Below, one piece after another: positions 62,947 to 64,000 of a DNA stretch of 64,000 nucleotides. Source of the stretch: Tyto alba (lineage: Eukaryota; Chordata; Aves; Strigiformes; Tytonidae); NCBI RefSeq assembly GCF_018691265.1, contig NW_024881276.1, positions 248,001 to 312,000 of the forward strand, in the 5' to 3' direction. How positions within the stretch are numbered: position 1 is the stretch's first letter; each line of letters starts with the position of its first letter. A program made the translations under genes and the position numbers. The notes beneath the pieces were generated by a model. The model worked only from the letters and a program-made list of their open reading frames with translations, made no database searches and had not been told where the DNA came from.

Positions 62947-64000
62947 GTATGTGCACTCATGGCTTCTGCTTCTTCTGAGAACTGCAGGGATTTGTTCATA
63001 ATTAACAACTGAACAACTACCTTGCTGTTAAGATTGACCATTTTGAAATGGTAGTGCTCTGCAATACCATGTGAGTTACCAAAGCATATTGAGAAGTTAC
63101 CCCCTTGCACTATTATTTAAGAAATAGTATCTGGTAACTTCTCACGTCCAGCTATGGGACAGCATGTGTTGATGGTCTCTTTGGTTTCTCCAGTTGATGT
63201 GTTTTAGCAAACCGTTGTAGGTGACAGTGATTTGAAGTCTGTTCCAAATGTAACTGAAGTCTGTAGAAGTCTGGCATTTCAGACATGCCCTTTCATATGT
63301 GCTGTTGAGCTGGCCTTTCTGAATGAGAACCCGAGCAGAACACAGAGCAGTCAGCAAGGCTGATGGAAAATCTCTCTTGTGGGTGCACACCAAGGGGTGT
63401 TGGGCACTGCAAATCTAATGTTTCAGAATACAGAATTTAGGAGACTTTTCATCCCACTCTTAGCCTTTCCTTTGTCCTTGTATTTCTACACGCTTGTATT
63501 GTATTTACAAGGTCTGAATAATATGCATCTGTAATACTGCTCTCTCCCAGCTAGATGGCTGTAATTTCTCCCATTTGAGAGTAGTTTAATCTGAGTTCAG
63601 TGAAGGTCCAGTCTTTGAACTGTTACAGCATGAGCTCCTGGGTTTAGTGAAACTAATGGGAAATAAATCCGCAGTGCAGGTATGATTTTCATCTTCACAA
63701 AGGATATTAATGTTCTCCTCAGCCATCCACCCTGTTTCCTTCTATAACTAAGAAACTGGTTTTTAAAAGACTCCACAAGTTTTTCATTCTTGGAACATCC
63801 CTTTACATTTTGCAGAATATGAACGTGGTGCATAAATTAATGCTGTTTTTTTATTTTTAAGATGGGAATAATTAAAAGTGGTCAGGTTACCGCAACTGGG
63901 TACCTAGATATACATAAAACTGCATCTTAAACTTAAGTGGCTGACGCTGCAGTGTACTGAAGCGCTTAATACTTGCTTCCCTCTGAAGCCAAATGTGACG
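62947..64000 (+). other. Start of the INPP4A intron after coding exon 16
   Basis: 1054 bp following donor GTATGT. No further INPP4A exon, repeat or gene is recognised before the window ends. Confidence 0.85.

Noticed and set aside
62947..64000. Search for the next INPP4A exon (GEWSEALYP) and the catalytic Cys-x5-Arg loop
   Set aside because: Neither was found in any frame; they must lie beyond the window.

Overview
The window reads as vertebrate, most likely bird, nuclear DNA. The evidence is low gene density, GT/AG-bounded short exons, several decayed CR1 retrotransposon 3' ends (the best at 61418-61638, ending in the ATTCTGTGATTCTATGA-type tail), and a solo LTR of a type common in bird genomes at 19700-21109. 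The species cannot be named from the sequence. I see no bacterial genes, operons, CRISPR arrays or phage genes.

One protein-coding gene can be supported: INPP4A (type I inositol polyphosphate 4-phosphatase), on the + strand. Sixteen coding exons were placed between 38419 (initiator ATG) and 62946. All have AG acceptors, GT donors and matching phases. Joined, they total 1888 nt, or 629 complete codons plus one base. They cover the start, the N-terminal C2 region and the long middle region. The catalytic Cys-x5-Arg domain is not present and must lie beyond base 64000.

Layout: 1-38305 is non-coding, probably 5' flank and/or introns within the 5' UTR. It holds two exon-like segments (10536-10595 and 35861-35923) that may be 5' UTR exons, old CR1 and MIR-like pieces, A-rich microsatellites, the antisense solo LTR with four identical 91-bp tandem units, and several hairpins and G-rich tracts. 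38306-38524 holds a probable acceptor, the end of the 5' UTR and the first coding exon; a three-codon upstream ORF overlaps the start codon there. 39368-62946 holds the other coding exons, separated by introns of 115 bp to 3.5 kb. 62947-64000 is the start of the next intron.

The most interesting part is the region encoding the linker before the catalytic domain. It shows three frame-neutral splice options: a 15-nt microexon (53606-53620) with UGC motifs upstream, an internal alternative donor (59314) that would drop 135 nt, and a 33-nt cassette exon (62914-62946) that starts 73 bp downstream of a decayed hAT-like DNA transposon with terminal inverted repeats and an imperfect 8-bp target duplication. 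I found no wholly new biological system. Most long ORFs in the window are chance frames, especially in the GC-rich LTR.
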